A stretch of 64,000 bases of DNA from Acidobacteriaceae bacterium (GTDB lineage Bacteria > Acidobacteriota > Terriglobia > Terriglobales > Acidobacteriaceae): positions 102,501-166,500 of the forward strand of contig JAPWKE010000002.1 of assembly GCA_028283655.1 (NCBI GenBank), read 5' to 3'. The notes under the pieces were generated by a model. The model had not been told where the DNA came from and did not search any database. It saw only the letters and a list, made by a program, of their open reading frames with translations. Numbering within the stretch: the first letter of the stretch is position 1; every line of letters starts with the position of its first letter. The translations under genes were made by a program, and so were the position numbers. Shown here piece after piece: positions 25,593-33,671 of the stretch.

Positions 25593-28538
25593 GTGGCCGA
25601 CCTTCTCGCGAACATGAATCCGCAACAGCGCGAGGGCATCGTCTCCGTCGACGGCCCTGTGCTTCTCCTCGCCGGCGCTGGCTCTGGCAAAACACGCGTC
25701 ATCACGCACCGCATCGCGTACCTCATTCAGGAACGCGGCGTCTCGCCTGACAACATCCTCGCCGTCACCTTCACCAATAAAGCGGCGAAGGAGATGGAGG
25801 AGCGCGTCGAAAAAATCATCGGCCACTCTTCGCTCGCCCGGCCGACCATCGCCACCTTCCATAGCTTCTGCGTCCGCGCTCTTCGTCGCGATATCGAAGC
25901 CCTCCGCGTCGGTGGCAAAGGCCTCACGCGTTCGTTTGCCATCTACGACGAAACCGACCAGCAGGCCGTTGTAAAGACCGCCCTCAAGCGCCTCGCCATC
26001 GACGACAAATCACTCAAGCCGCGCGTTGCGCTCGGCCGTATCTCCTGGGCAAAGAACCACATGATTGACCCGCAGGAGTACTTCCTCGCCTCGGCCAATC
26101 CCATCGAAGAGAAGATCGCCCACATCTTCAAGATCTACAAAGACGAGCTCTTCAAAGCCAACGCGCTCGACTTCGACGATCTCCTCCTCGAAACCGTTCG
26201 CCTGCTCAAGAGCGACGCCGCCATCCGCGAGCGCTACAACCGCAAGTACAAGTACCTCCTCATCGACGAGTACCAGGACACCAACCGCCCGCAGTACGAG
26301 CTCATGAAGCTCCTCGGCACGCACACCAACGTCTGCGTCGTCGGCGATGAAGACCAGTCCATTTACTCCTGGCGCGGCGCCGATATCCGCAACATCCTCG
26401 ACTTCGAAAAAGACTTCGACAACGCCAAGACCATCCGCCTCGAGCAGAACTACCGCTCCACGCAGATCATTCTTGAGGCGGCCTCCGTCGTCGTCGCGCA
26501 GAACACCCAGCGCAAAGGCAAGAACCTCTTCACCGAGCGTGAAGGCGGTTCGCTCATCGGCTTCTACGAAGCCCCCGACGGCGAAAACGAAGCGCTCTTC
26601 GTCGCCGACCGCATCGCCAAATACATCCGCGAGGCTGACCCCGCTGCGCCCGCGCCTCCGCGCTGCGCCGTGCTCTACCGCACGAACTCCCAGTCGCGAC
26701 TCGTCGAAGAAGCACTCCGCCGGTATCAGGTCAAGTACCACATGGTCGGCGGCTTCAGCTTCTACGACCGCTCCGAGGTCAAGGACATGCTCAGCTACCT
26801 GAAGCTTGTCCAGAACCCACACGACTCCGTCGCCCTCGGCCGCATCGTCAATTCGCCTCCACGCGGCATCGGCAAAACCACGATGGACACGCTTGAGAAC
26901 ATGGCGCTCAGCACCGGCATGAGCTCCTGGGACGCCATCGCCCGCGCCATCGCAGACAAGCTCCTGCCTGCCCGCGCTCTCACTGCGCTCGGCAACTTCC
27001 GCCGCCTCATCGAAGACGCCCGCGCCATGCTCGGCGCAGAGTTCCTCGCAGCTCTCAACGCCGACATCGCCACTGCCGTACAGCCCGCCGTGGCAGCTCC
27101 CGTAGAAGACGACGGCTACTTCGACAGTCTCGCTGCCTCTGCCGACACCGCAGACGACACCGGCTTCGACTTCGGCTTCGGTAACGACGCGGCCCCCGCC
27201 GCCAGCGAAGACACCAGCTTTGAATTTGCTGCAGAAGAGCCTGCTCCGGCCACCATCGCAGCCAACGACGCCAACACCTCCTTCGACACGAGCTTCAACT
27301 TTGACTTCGACTTCGGTCCCAGCGAAGAGATCTCCACCATCGCCCCCGAAAACGCCGCAGCCCCGCTCGACCTCTTCGGCAACGACACGGCCAAGAAGGC
27401 TTCGCTCGACTTCAACCCCTTCGCGCCCGCGCCGTTGAAGTCCGCCAGCGACTCCGTCCGCGACAAGAATAAGTCGAAGCTTGACCGTATCGTCGACGCC
27501 CAGGGCGGCTCTCACGAAGAAGCCAACGAAAAGGACGAGCGCGCCTTCCGCAAGCCCGGTGACCCCGCCACGCTCCCCGAACTCATCAAGTTCCTCAACG
27601 AGCGCTCCGGCTACATCCGCGCCCTCGAAGACGAGGCCACGCCCGAGTCCTTCTCGCGCATTGAAAACCTGAAGGAGCTCGCCAACGCCGCTCAGGACGC
27701 CAGCTCCCGTGGCGAAACCCTAGCGGAGTTCCTCGACCATGCCGCCCTCGTCTCCGACGCCGACCAGTACTCCGCCGACGCCCGCGTCACGCTCATGACG
27801 CTCCACGCCGCCAAGGGCCTAGAGTTCCCCCTCGTCTTCCTCTGCGGCATGGAGGAAGGCCTCTTCCCGCACTCCCGCTCCATCATGGATCCCACGCAGA
27901 TGGAAGAGGAGCGCCGCCTCTGCTACGTCGGCATGACCCGCGCCGAAGACACCCTCGTCATGACCCGCGCACGCTACCGCCGCCGCTACGGCAACGACAT
28001 GCCGGAGGCTTCGACCGCTTCACGCTTCCTCGAAGAAGTCCCGCAGCGCCTCGTCGAAGACCTCGGCTCGCCCGGCGGCGCACTCAGCTTCGGCCACGGC
28101 GGGGCCTACGGCTCCCGCCGCCGCGGTGGCGACGATGATTACTCCAATGATTCCGGCTACGACTACGCCGACGAATCGCAGGACCCCAGCTCACGCCCGG
28201 CCAAACAGTACGCCTCCCAGCGTTACGGCAGCTCCGGCGGCACCAAGTTCGGCTCAGGCCCCCTCGACAATACCGCCAAGTTCTTCGGCAAAACCGGCAC
28301 AACTCCCGGCTTCCGCCCAGGAGAAAGCAAGTTCGGCGGCAAGCCGAAGATGACCGTCGCAAACCCTTCCGGCAAGACCGGCAACGCCAAGGGCCAGCGC
28401 GTTCGCCACCCCAAATACGGCGAAGGCATCATCTTCGCCCGCGAAGGAGACGGGGATGACGCGAAAATCACGGTACAATTTACTAGCCACGGCATGAAGA
28501 AGCTGGTCGAGAAGTTTGCCCAGCTTGAGAAGCTGTAG
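25593..28538 (+). CDS. UvrD/PcrA-type superfamily 1 DNA helicase with acidic insertion
   Basis: 981 aa; GTG 25593 is chosen, with ATG 25614 as alternative. The Q motif LNPQQ-like MNPQQREGI, Walker A AGAGSGKT, DEYQDTN (motif II), GDEDQSIYSWRGAD (III), LEQNYRS (IV), TLMTLHAAKGLEFPLVF (V) and YVGMTRAEDTL (VI) are all present. Between motifs IV and V, residues about 504-655 hold an acidic, low-complexity stretch with FDFGFGND, FEFAAEE and FNFDFDFGP. The C-terminus (about 930-981) is a Tudor-like domain (GQRVRHPKYGEGII) that in PcrA binds RNA polymerase. Expected roles are excision repair and clearing of replication/transcription conflicts. Length exceeds the usual 720-780 aa because of the insertion and a Gly/Ser-rich linker. 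Confidence 0.93.
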   Translation: MADLLANMNPQQREGIVSVDGPVLLLAGAGSGKTRVITHRIAYLIQERGVSPDNILAVTFTNKAAKEMEERVEKIIGHSSLARPTIATFHSFCVRALRRDIEALRVGGKGLTRSFAIYDETDQQAVVKTALKRLAIDDKSLKPRVALGRISWAKNHMIDPQEYFLASANPIEEKIAHIFKIYKDELFKANALDFDDLLLETVRLLKSDAAIRERYNRKYKYLLIDEYQDTNRPQYELMKLLGTHTNVCVVGDEDQSIYSWRGADIRNILDFEKDFDNAKTIRLEQNYRSTQIILEAASVVVAQNTQRKGKNLFTEREGGSLIGFYEAPDGENEALFVADRIAKYIREADPAAPAPPRCAVLYRTNSQSRLVEEALRRYQVKYHMVGGFSFYDRSEVKDMLSYLKLVQNPHDSVALGRIVNSPPRGIGKTTMDTLENMALSTGMSSWDAIARAIADKLLPARALTALGNFRRLIEDARAMLGAEFLAALNADIATAVQPAVAAPVEDDGYFDSLAASADTADDTGFDFGFGNDAAPAASEDTSFEFAAEEPAPATIAANDANTSFDTSFNFDFDFGPSEEISTIAPENAAAPLDLFGNDTAKKASLDFNPFAPAPLKSASDSVRDKNKSKLDRIVDAQGGSHEEANEKDERAFRKPGDPATLPELIKFLNERSGYIRALEDEATPESFSRIENLKELANAAQDASSRGETLAEFLDHAALVSDADQYSADARVTLMTLHAAKGLEFPLVFLCGMEEGLFPHSRSIMDPTQMEEERRLCYVGMTRAEDTLVMTRARYRRRYGNDMPEASTASRFLEEVPQRLVEDLGSPGGALSFGHGGAYGSRRRGGDDDYSNDSGYDYADESQDPSSRPAKQYASQRYGSSGGTKFGSGPLDNTAKFFGKTGTTPGFRPGESKFGGKPKMTVANPSGKTGNAKGQRVRHPKYGEGIIFAREGDGDDAKITVQFTSHGMKKLVEKFAQLEKL

Positions 28539-28597
28539 GGAAGTGCAGAAGAAGGTAGGTCAGGGCTTCCGTCCTGGCAATGGTTCAACCTGACAAC

Positions 28598-28611
28598 GCG
28601 GCTTTAGCCGC
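28598..28611. repeat. GCGGCTTTAGCCGC hairpin element
   Basis: This perfect inverted repeat of 5-bp arms around TTTA sits between uvrD and the 50-residue protein gene. A related GGGGCTTTAGCCCC element lies near 48340-48353, so this looks like a dispersed intergenic palindrome. Confidence 0.4.
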
Positions 28612-28699
28612 TGCGGCAAGGTTTGGCCTCTCACCGCACTCACCCGAGCAACTCCCAGCTCTCGCCGCGCAAAATTTTCCGAAAGAGATATCTACAACA

Positions 28700-28852
28700 A
28701 TGGCAAACACAAAGAACCTCGAAAAGACCGAGCGCAAGGCAGCTAAGCGCAAGAGCCGTTCCGCAGCTCCTGCACTGGGCGAGCGTGACTACCCGCGCGG
28801 CAGCAAGAAGCAGAAGCTCAACAAGCTGGTCCGCGGCCAGTCCAAGCGCTAG
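28700..28852 (+). CDS. Small basic protein, 50 aa
   Basis: ATG 28700 is preferred over an upstream in-frame start at 28580 because an AAAGAGA lies about 11 nt upstream and the earlier part looks like repeat-derived sequence. The protein starts MANTKNLEKTERKAAKRKSR and ends in a Lys/Arg-rich tail, with about one third Lys plus Arg and no hydrophobic core. It probably binds nucleic acid or the ribosome, but that is inferred only from charge. A strong terminator follows immediately. Confidence 0.75.
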   Translation: MANTKNLEKTERKAAKRKSRSAAPALGERDYPRGSKKQKLNKLVRGQSKR

Positions 28853-28869
28853 TCTCTAGCATCAACAAC

Positions 28870-28905
28870 AAAACGGCAGAGCCTCGGCTCTGCCGTTTTG
28901 CTTTT
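28870..28905 (+). terminator. Intrinsic terminator after the basic small protein
   Basis: AAAACGGCAGAGCC (28870) pairs with GGCTCTGCCGTTTT (ending 28899) around CT, followed by GCTTTT. The A/T-flanked arms can also stop transcription from the convergent toxin gene. Confidence 0.9.
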
Positions 28906-28929
28906 GGCCTCTGCTTTTTGGCTTGCGGC

Positions 28930-29310
28930 TCAGGGAGTCACGAACTCCGTATGCTGCCTCAGCCACTCTTTGAGCCGCCCAAACTCGAACGTGCCCTCCG
29001 CATAAAGCCCCAGCACAAAGACCTCAGCCTCCCGGCTCTTCGCCGTCAGGCTCACTCCGTTGAGGTAGAGAAACGTGTACATCGCTGCGAACGCCGTACG
29101 TTTATTGCCATCGACGAACGGGTGGTTCTGCGAAAGGCTCTCCCACAGCGCCGCCGCCTCTTCGATCAGGTCCGCGTAGTATCCCGTCTGCGGGCGAAAC
29201 AGCGCCGCCTCCAGCAAACCCGGATCGCGAAGCCCATGAGCACCGCCGTAGCGTCCGATCTGGTCATCGTGGATTGCCAGCACTTCCACCACCATCAGGT
29301 AGTCGGTCAC
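28930..29310 (-). CDS. Doc-type Fic-fold toxin
   Basis: 126 aa. The Fic/Doc catalytic motif HPFVDGNKRTAF begins at His 63, as in phage P1 Doc, which phosphorylates EF-Tu. The rest (AIHDDQIGRYGGAHGLRDPGLLEAAL at 12-37) is typical of death-on-curing proteins. The start codon overlaps the stop of the antitoxin gene by 4 bp (ATGA), so toxin translation depends on antitoxin translation. I infer a chromosomal type II toxin-antitoxin module. Confidence 0.92.
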   Translation of the reverse strand: MTDYLMVVEVLAIHDDQIGRYGGAHGLRDPGLLEAALFRPQTGYYADLIEEAAALWESLSQNHPFVDGNKRTAFAAMYTFLYLNGVSLTAKSREAEVFVLGLYAEGTFEFGRLKEWLRQHTEFVTP

Positions 29311-29534
29311 TCTGCCAGCTTCCGATAGAGAGGCGCAAACTCCTCATGACTGCTCTGATACGCCGCCATCACATAGGCTCTGGGCCGTCCCTGCCGACGC
29401 TTCTCCAGCAGGTCTGTCAAAGCCTCATCCACCAGCGCTTGTAGCTGCCGGCCTTCGCTCTCCGCCAGGTCACGTACGGAGCGCAGAACCTCTGAGTTCA
29501 CCTGTGTAGCAAACTTCTCCCGCGTTTGCGCCAT
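29307..29534 (-). CDS. Antitoxin of the Doc-type module
   Basis: 75 aa, directly upstream of and overlapping the Doc-like toxin. The N-terminal half (FATQVNSEVLRSVRDLAESEGRQ) fits a short strand plus two helices of a ribbon-helix-helix protein; the C-terminal half is polar and could wrap the toxin. GGAGG lies upstream of ATG 29534. Three 10-bp repeats at 29566-29595 are candidate operator sites. Confidence 0.8.
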   Translation of the reverse strand: MAQTREKFATQVNSEVLRSVRDLAESEGRQLQALVDEALTDLLEKRRQGRPRAYVMAAYQSSHEEFAPLYRKLAE

Positions 29535-29565
29535 AACAAAACCTCCGTCGTTCTCTTCTGGACAC

Positions 29566-29595
29566 TATCATGACAAATCATGAAGTATCAAGATA
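29566..29595. promoter_or_regulatory. Three tandem 10-bp repeats, candidate antitoxin operator
   Basis: TATCATGACA, AATCATGAAG and TATCAAGATA follow each other without gap. The core ATCATGA is exact in the first two and altered in the third. The 10-bp period places each copy on the same DNA face, 32-61 bp upstream of the antitoxin start, as expected for cooperative binding of ribbon-helix-helix dimers. Confidence 0.5.
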
Positions 29596-29702
29596 AACGT
29601 CGCGACAGCGGGCGCCACTCTCGTACCCAACCTCAGAGAGCTTTCGCCGCTACAATCATCACAACCCCGTAAATTACTCTCCGACGGAGCCCCGCGACCA
29701 CT

Positions 29703-31250
29703 TTGCCCCGCCAAATCTTCCGCACCAAGTCCATCGACAAGCTGATCGCCGAGAGCGAGAACCCCAACCACGCCCTCAAGAAGACCCTCGGCCCCGTCTC
29801 CCTGACGGCCCTGGGCATCGGCGCGGTCATTGGATCGGGCATCTTCACGGTCATCGGTACCGCCATCGGCGGCAATCCGGCCACGCTGGCCAACTGGAAA
29901 GAGTCGCCGGTCATCGACCTCATCCTGCACCACGGCCACATCGCGGGTCGCCCCGGCGCAGGCCCCGCACTCGCTCTTTCGATGATCCTCGTCGCGATCG
30001 TCTGCTGCTTCACCGGCCTCTGCTACGCCGAACTCGCCAGCATGATCCCCATCGCCGGTTCGGCCTACACCTATACCTACGCCACGCTCGGCGAACTCGT
30101 CGCCTGGATCATCGGCTGGGACCTCATCCTCGAGTACGCCTTTTCCAACATGAGCGTCTCGGTAGGCTTCGCGGCCCATTTTGTCGACCTGCTCGACTGG
30201 CTCGGCTTCCATCTCGATCCGAAGTGGCTCTCACCCGCCTATCTGCCGCTCGGCCTCACCGACCTGCAGGGCAATACGATCTACGCCAACGGCTGGCACT
30301 TCGGTTTCAACATCCCGGCCTTCGTCATCGTTCTGTTGCTCACTGCTGTGCTCGTGCGCGGCATCCGGGAGTCCGCCCGCACCAACAACATCATGGTGCT
30401 GGTCAAACTGGTCGCGATCATCGCCTTCATCGGCGTCGGCGCCCACTTCATCCACCCGTCCAACTACCACCCCTTCTCGCCCAACGGCTGGTCAGGCGTC
30501 CTCGCGGGTGGCTCCATCATCTTCTTCACCTACATCGGCTTTGACTCCGTCTCGACCGCCAGTGAAGAGTGCCGCAACCCGCAGCGCGACGTCCCCATCG
30601 GCATCATCGCCACGCTCATCGTCTGCACCATCCTCTACATCGGTGTCGCACTGGTGCTTACGGGCATCGTGCCCTGGCGCACGGTCATCGGCGACGCTGC
30701 TCCGGTCGTCAACAGCCTCAAACGCCTCACCCTGCAGACCGGCTCCCCGCTACTGCACTGGACGCGTCTCGTCGTGCTGCTCGGCGCCATCATCGGCATG
30801 GTCTCGTCGATTCTGGTATTCCAACTCGGGCAGGCCCGCGTCTGGTTTGCCATGAGCCGTGATCGCCTCCTGCCGGACGTCTTCTCTTCGCTTCACCCGA
30901 AGTTCCGCACCCCGGCGTTCGCCACCTGGTTCGCGGGTATACTCGTCGCCATCCCGGCAGGCCTGTTTGACGTAGGCACACTGGCTGACCTCTCGAACAT
31001 CGGCACTCTCTTCGCCTTCGTTCTGGTCTCGATCGGCGTCCTGGTCCTCCGCAAGAAGCAGCCGGACCGCCGCCGCGGCTTCCGCGTCCCTGGCGGCCCG
31101 GTCTTCCCGGTCCTGAGCGTGATCTTCTGCGTCCTCCTAATGGCGGGCCTCCCAGTCCGCACCTGGGAACGCTTCTTCATCTGGCTCATCATCGGTCTGG
31201 TCGTCTACTTCTTCTACTCCCGCAAGCGCAGCGAGTTTTACGAAAAGTAA
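29703..31250 (+). CDS. Amino acid permease, APC superfamily (YfnA/CAT-like)
   Basis: 515 aa, TTG start at 29703. About twelve to fourteen hydrophobic helices. The first helix has the substrate-binding GIGAVIGSGIFTVIG (about 39-53), and helix 6 has FFTYIGFDSVSTASEE (about 277-292), both hallmarks of cationic or branched amino acid permeases of the CAT type. A hydrophilic RKKQPDRRRGFRVPGG loop lies near 446-461. It sits between two toxin-antitoxin modules with no metabolic partner. The TTG start has no convincing ribosome site. Confidence 0.9.
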   Translation: MPRQIFRTKSIDKLIAESENPNHALKKTLGPVSLTALGIGAVIGSGIFTVIGTAIGGNPATLANWKESPVIDLILHHGHIAGRPGAGPALALSMILVAIVCCFTGLCYAELASMIPIAGSAYTYTYATLGELVAWIIGWDLILEYAFSNMSVSVGFAAHFVDLLDWLGFHLDPKWLSPAYLPLGLTDLQGNTIYANGWHFGFNIPAFVIVLLLTAVLVRGIRESARTNNIMVLVKLVAIIAFIGVGAHFIHPSNYHPFSPNGWSGVLAGGSIIFFTYIGFDSVSTASEECRNPQRDVPIGIIATLIVCTILYIGVALVLTGIVPWRTVIGDAAPVVNSLKRLTLQTGSPLLHWTRLVVLLGAIIGMVSSILVFQLGQARVWFAMSRDRLLPDVFSSLHPKFRTPAFATWFAGILVAIPAGLFDVGTLADLSNIGTLFAFVLVSIGVLVLRKKQPDRRRGFRVPGGPVFPVLSVIFCVLLMAGLPVRTWERFFIWLIIGLVVYFFYSRKRSEFYEK

Positions 31251-31259
31251 GGACGTGGC

Positions 31260-31658
31260 ATGACGCTCCGCAAGGAAATCCATATGCTCATGCCGTGGAC
31301 GCGAAAGGGCTATGAGCTACTTGATCGTTATGACTCATCATCCCCAGCGACAGGGGACCTAAAAGTACTTGAACAGATGCGTGCTCATGGAGCGGATCTC
31401 TCAAAGCCGCGCCATGTGGTGCACTACTTCTACTTTCCTAACGATAGTGCGCGCACAAAAGCAGAACAAAAATTGCTTGCCCTAGGTTATGAAGTCAGCC
31501 ATAGCATTGAGAGCGAGGGCTCTGAGCCCACGTCGCTCATCGCGGAACGAGTAGGTCGCGTAGACGAACATACCGTGTCAGAAGAACGTGACAACCTGAC
31601 GGGGATCGCCGAAGAACAAAAAGGCGAGTACAACGGCTGGGAGGCCGCGTTGGACTGA
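31260..31658 (+). CDS. RraB-like ribonuclease E inhibitor domain protein
   Basis: 132 aa. The central part (VVHYFYFPNDSARTKAEQKLLALGYEVSHSIESEG, about 46-81) matches the RraB fold (PF06877), which has a ferredoxin-like alpha/beta core. In E. coli RraB binds RNase E and alters mRNA decay; the same action here is only a family inference. The start is 9 bp after the permease stop. Base composition looks less GC-rich than its neighbours, a hint of different origin. Confidence 0.75.
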   Translation: MTLRKEIHMLMPWTRKGYELLDRYDSSSPATGDLKVLEQMRAHGADLSKPRHVVHYFYFPNDSARTKAEQKLLALGYEVSHSIESEGSEPTSLIAERVGRVDEHTVSEERDNLTGIAEEQKGEYNGWEAALD

Positions 31659-31671
31659 TGCTGCCTCTACC

Positions 31672-32139
31672 CTAAATTCTGCCGCTGAACATACGCGGAT
31701 CAAATCGAAACGGTCTCGTCTGCACTATCTTGATTTGCGAGGCATGGCTATGTTTGGGATTGATCAGAACATTCCATTCCACATCGATCAGCACAGAAGG
31801 GACGCGTACCGCGAGCGACTGCTGCGACTTCGCCCATGCGTCCCCTGTTCGCTGCGATAGATCCGTGTGAAAACGCCATTCCTTCGAGAGCTTCTTCGTT
31901 GCCAGAAGGTTAGAGCTCAAACCCACCGGAACCTCCGCCTGAAGCGCGATCAGATCCTCCGGTGCTGCATCCACCGGGCCAACGTGCACGAAGAGTTCCA
32001 GTGCTGCCAGCGCAAGGCTATCCGAGGTGTAGACCATTGGGGTTCCTGCGGAGTTCCAACGCCCTCCAAGCAGGCGTGCGCCCTCGCCGGTAAATGCCGA
32101 AGCCGCATGTCGCTCTCGGCATATCCGCCAAACCAGCAT
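31672..32139 (-). CDS. RES-domain toxin
   Basis: 155 aa. The RES signature is GGRWNSAGTPMVYTSDSLALAALE, with conserved R27, Y37 and E48, and a late PSVLIDVEWNVLINPKH segment. RES toxins such as MbcT, Res and ParT degrade or phosphorolyse NAD+ or transfer ADP-ribose. The start shares one base with the stop of the Xre-type antitoxin gene, so the two are coupled. Confidence 0.93.
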   Translation of the reverse strand: MLVWRICRERHAASAFTGEGARLLGGRWNSAGTPMVYTSDSLALAALELFVHVGPVDAAPEDLIALQAEVPVGLSSNLLATKKLSKEWRFHTDLSQRTGDAWAKSQQSLAVRVPSVLIDVEWNVLINPKHSHASQIKIVQTRPFRFDPRMFSGRI

Positions 32140-32573
32140 CAGCTATACACTCCGTAATCGATTCGGAGAAGTATGGTCTCTACGCTCTTCGCACCGGCAT
32201 CCGTATCGAGAAGGTCCAGCGGCACCTCGTCACCGAGGGTCAGATTCGGATTGCTGAGCCATCGCGCGGCAGCCTCAGAACCTCCAAACGTATCCTCAGC
32301 CTTTGCAAACACTCTCGCCAACCGCATCATGCGGTCGCTCTCTTCTGCGGAAAATCGCGAGTTATTCGCAAGCCTTCGGCTCAGTGTGCGATCGCTGATC
32401 CCGACCACCTTTGCCAGCGCCTTCCGTTCCACCGAGAGCCCTGCAGCAAGAAAAGGCAAGGTGCCAACCGGCAGACCTTCGCGTGTCATCACGCGAAGGT
32501 CCGTATCGGTCTCCACCTTGCGCTTCAGGATCTTGCGCCCGCCCAGGACTGTCGCGATTGCCGTAGCCGTCAT
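32139..32573 (-). CDS. Xre/MbcA/ParS-type antitoxin
   Basis: 144 aa. An N-terminal helix-turn-helix region (about 45-70: KALAKVVGISDRTLSRRL) precedes a DUF2384 domain (about 75-144: EESDRMMRLARVFAKAEDTFGGSEAAARWLSNPN) that inhibits RES toxins. It is upstream of the toxin and overlaps it by one base, the standard antitoxin-first order. GACAAT lies 6 nt before ATG 32573, a possible weak -10. Confidence 0.93.
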   Translation of the reverse strand: MTATAIATVLGGRKILKRKVETDTDLRVMTREGLPVGTLPFLAAGLSVERKALAKVVGISDRTLSRRLANNSRFSAEESDRMMRLARVFAKAEDTFGGSEAAARWLSNPNLTLGDEVPLDLLDTDAGAKSVETILLRIDYGVYS

Positions 32574-32615
32574 GCGCCAATTGTCCGCTTTTATCCGCCA
32601 AATGGCAAACGCTGT

Positions 32616-33557
32616 CTAAGCCGCCCGCCGCTTCCGTCCACTCATCAGATAAATCGCCGCCCGCAGCTCCAGCAAAGGATCATCGCTCGGCTCGATCCCT
32701 TCCGTACGCGGAATCGGATCGAAGATAATCTGCTTCTGCTCCGTCGCCGTGTCTGCCACAGGAGCCGTCAACGTCAGCGTCCCCAGTTCGACGACCGGGC
32801 GGTTCGCAGGCCAGTGAATCGTCGCATCGTCCACCACATCGCCCTCGCCCGCAAGCTGCACTTGCACGCTGAAGACCACCGGCGTCTTGCCCACTCGCTC
32901 CACAATCTCATCGATCAGGAAGTCGGCGGCCTTGTCCTTCAGCGTCGCCTCATCGGCAAACTGATTGCCTGTCGCCGGAACCACGCGATACCGCCCAAAC
33001 TGTTCCTTGCCCTCGGCATCGACGAACTTCATCGCCGTCACGCCAAAGTAGGTATCGGTCGCAAAGCTCGCCGGAGCAGGCTTCGGAGCTTGCACAAACG
33101 CCAGCGCCGCCGGGTGCGAACCCAGAAACGCCTCCAGCGGTGACCCGCTCAGGTTCGCCGGATCACTCGCCGCCAGCGCACGCAGAAACTCCAGAAACTC
33201 CGCGCCCGTCCGCGTCGGAAAGCCGTCAATCGAGTGGCTCACGATGTCCGTGTGCACATGCTCGGCGAGCATAAAACGAATCGCAAACCCACGCGGATTC
33301 GCGTTCGGGTCGTTGTCCGGGATCAGCGGCAACCCCGTCGAGTTCGAAAACCTCACCACCACCGGCGTCGACGGCTGGTTCAGGTGCTTTGCCTTCGAAA
33401 CCCCCGCCGCGGCTGCGGAAGGCACAAACTCACCCGTCAGCATGATGCCCTTGGCGTGCGCCGGGCGAAATCCCGGATACTCTCCAAAGATTTTGTGAAA
33501 CTGGTCAATCAGATCCTGGCTCAGCGCGAGCAGCTTCTCATCGGTCGGTAGCGGCAT
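32616..33557 (-). CDS. SrpA-type catalase-family peroxidase
   Basis: 313 aa from ATG 33557, where CAGGAG precedes the start. It is shorter than clade 1-3 catalases (about 480-750 aa) and fits the SrpA-like group: FRPAHAKGIMLTGEF, TPVVVRFSNSTG, NPRGFAIRF and a heme-pocket region ending TEGIEPSDDPLLELRAAIYLMSGRKRR. Such enzymes use haem b and peroxidise organic substrates with peroxide. No signal peptide or TM helix is evident. It is divergent from the BI-1 gene and 0.9 kb from the DyP/encapsulin pair. Confidence 0.9.
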   Translation of the reverse strand: MPLPTDEKLLALSQDLIDQFHKIFGEYPGFRPAHAKGIMLTGEFVPSAAAAGVSKAKHLNQPSTPVVVRFSNSTGLPLIPDNDPNANPRGFAIRFMLAEHVHTDIVSHSIDGFPTRTGAEFLEFLRALAASDPANLSGSPLEAFLGSHPAALAFVQAPKPAPASFATDTYFGVTAMKFVDAEGKEQFGRYRVVPATGNQFADEATLKDKAADFLIDEIVERVGKTPVVFSVQVQLAGEGDVVDDATIHWPANRPVVELGTLTLTAPVADTATEQKQIIFDPIPRTEGIEPSDDPLLELRAAIYLMSGRKRRAA

Positions 33558-33671
33558 GGGTTTTCTCCTGAGATCGTGGTGCGGGTAGCCATACTCTCGC
33601 ACAACCGCCTGCGGAACGCGACCACAGAGCCGCAGCAGCGTCTAATAAACTGTGTAGGGAAGGGAACTACC

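Noticed and set aside
26010-27515. Reverse-strand open frame of 501 codons opposite uvrD
   Set aside because: The helicase motifs are on the forward strand; the reverse frame is a mirror of its acidic insertion and other codons.
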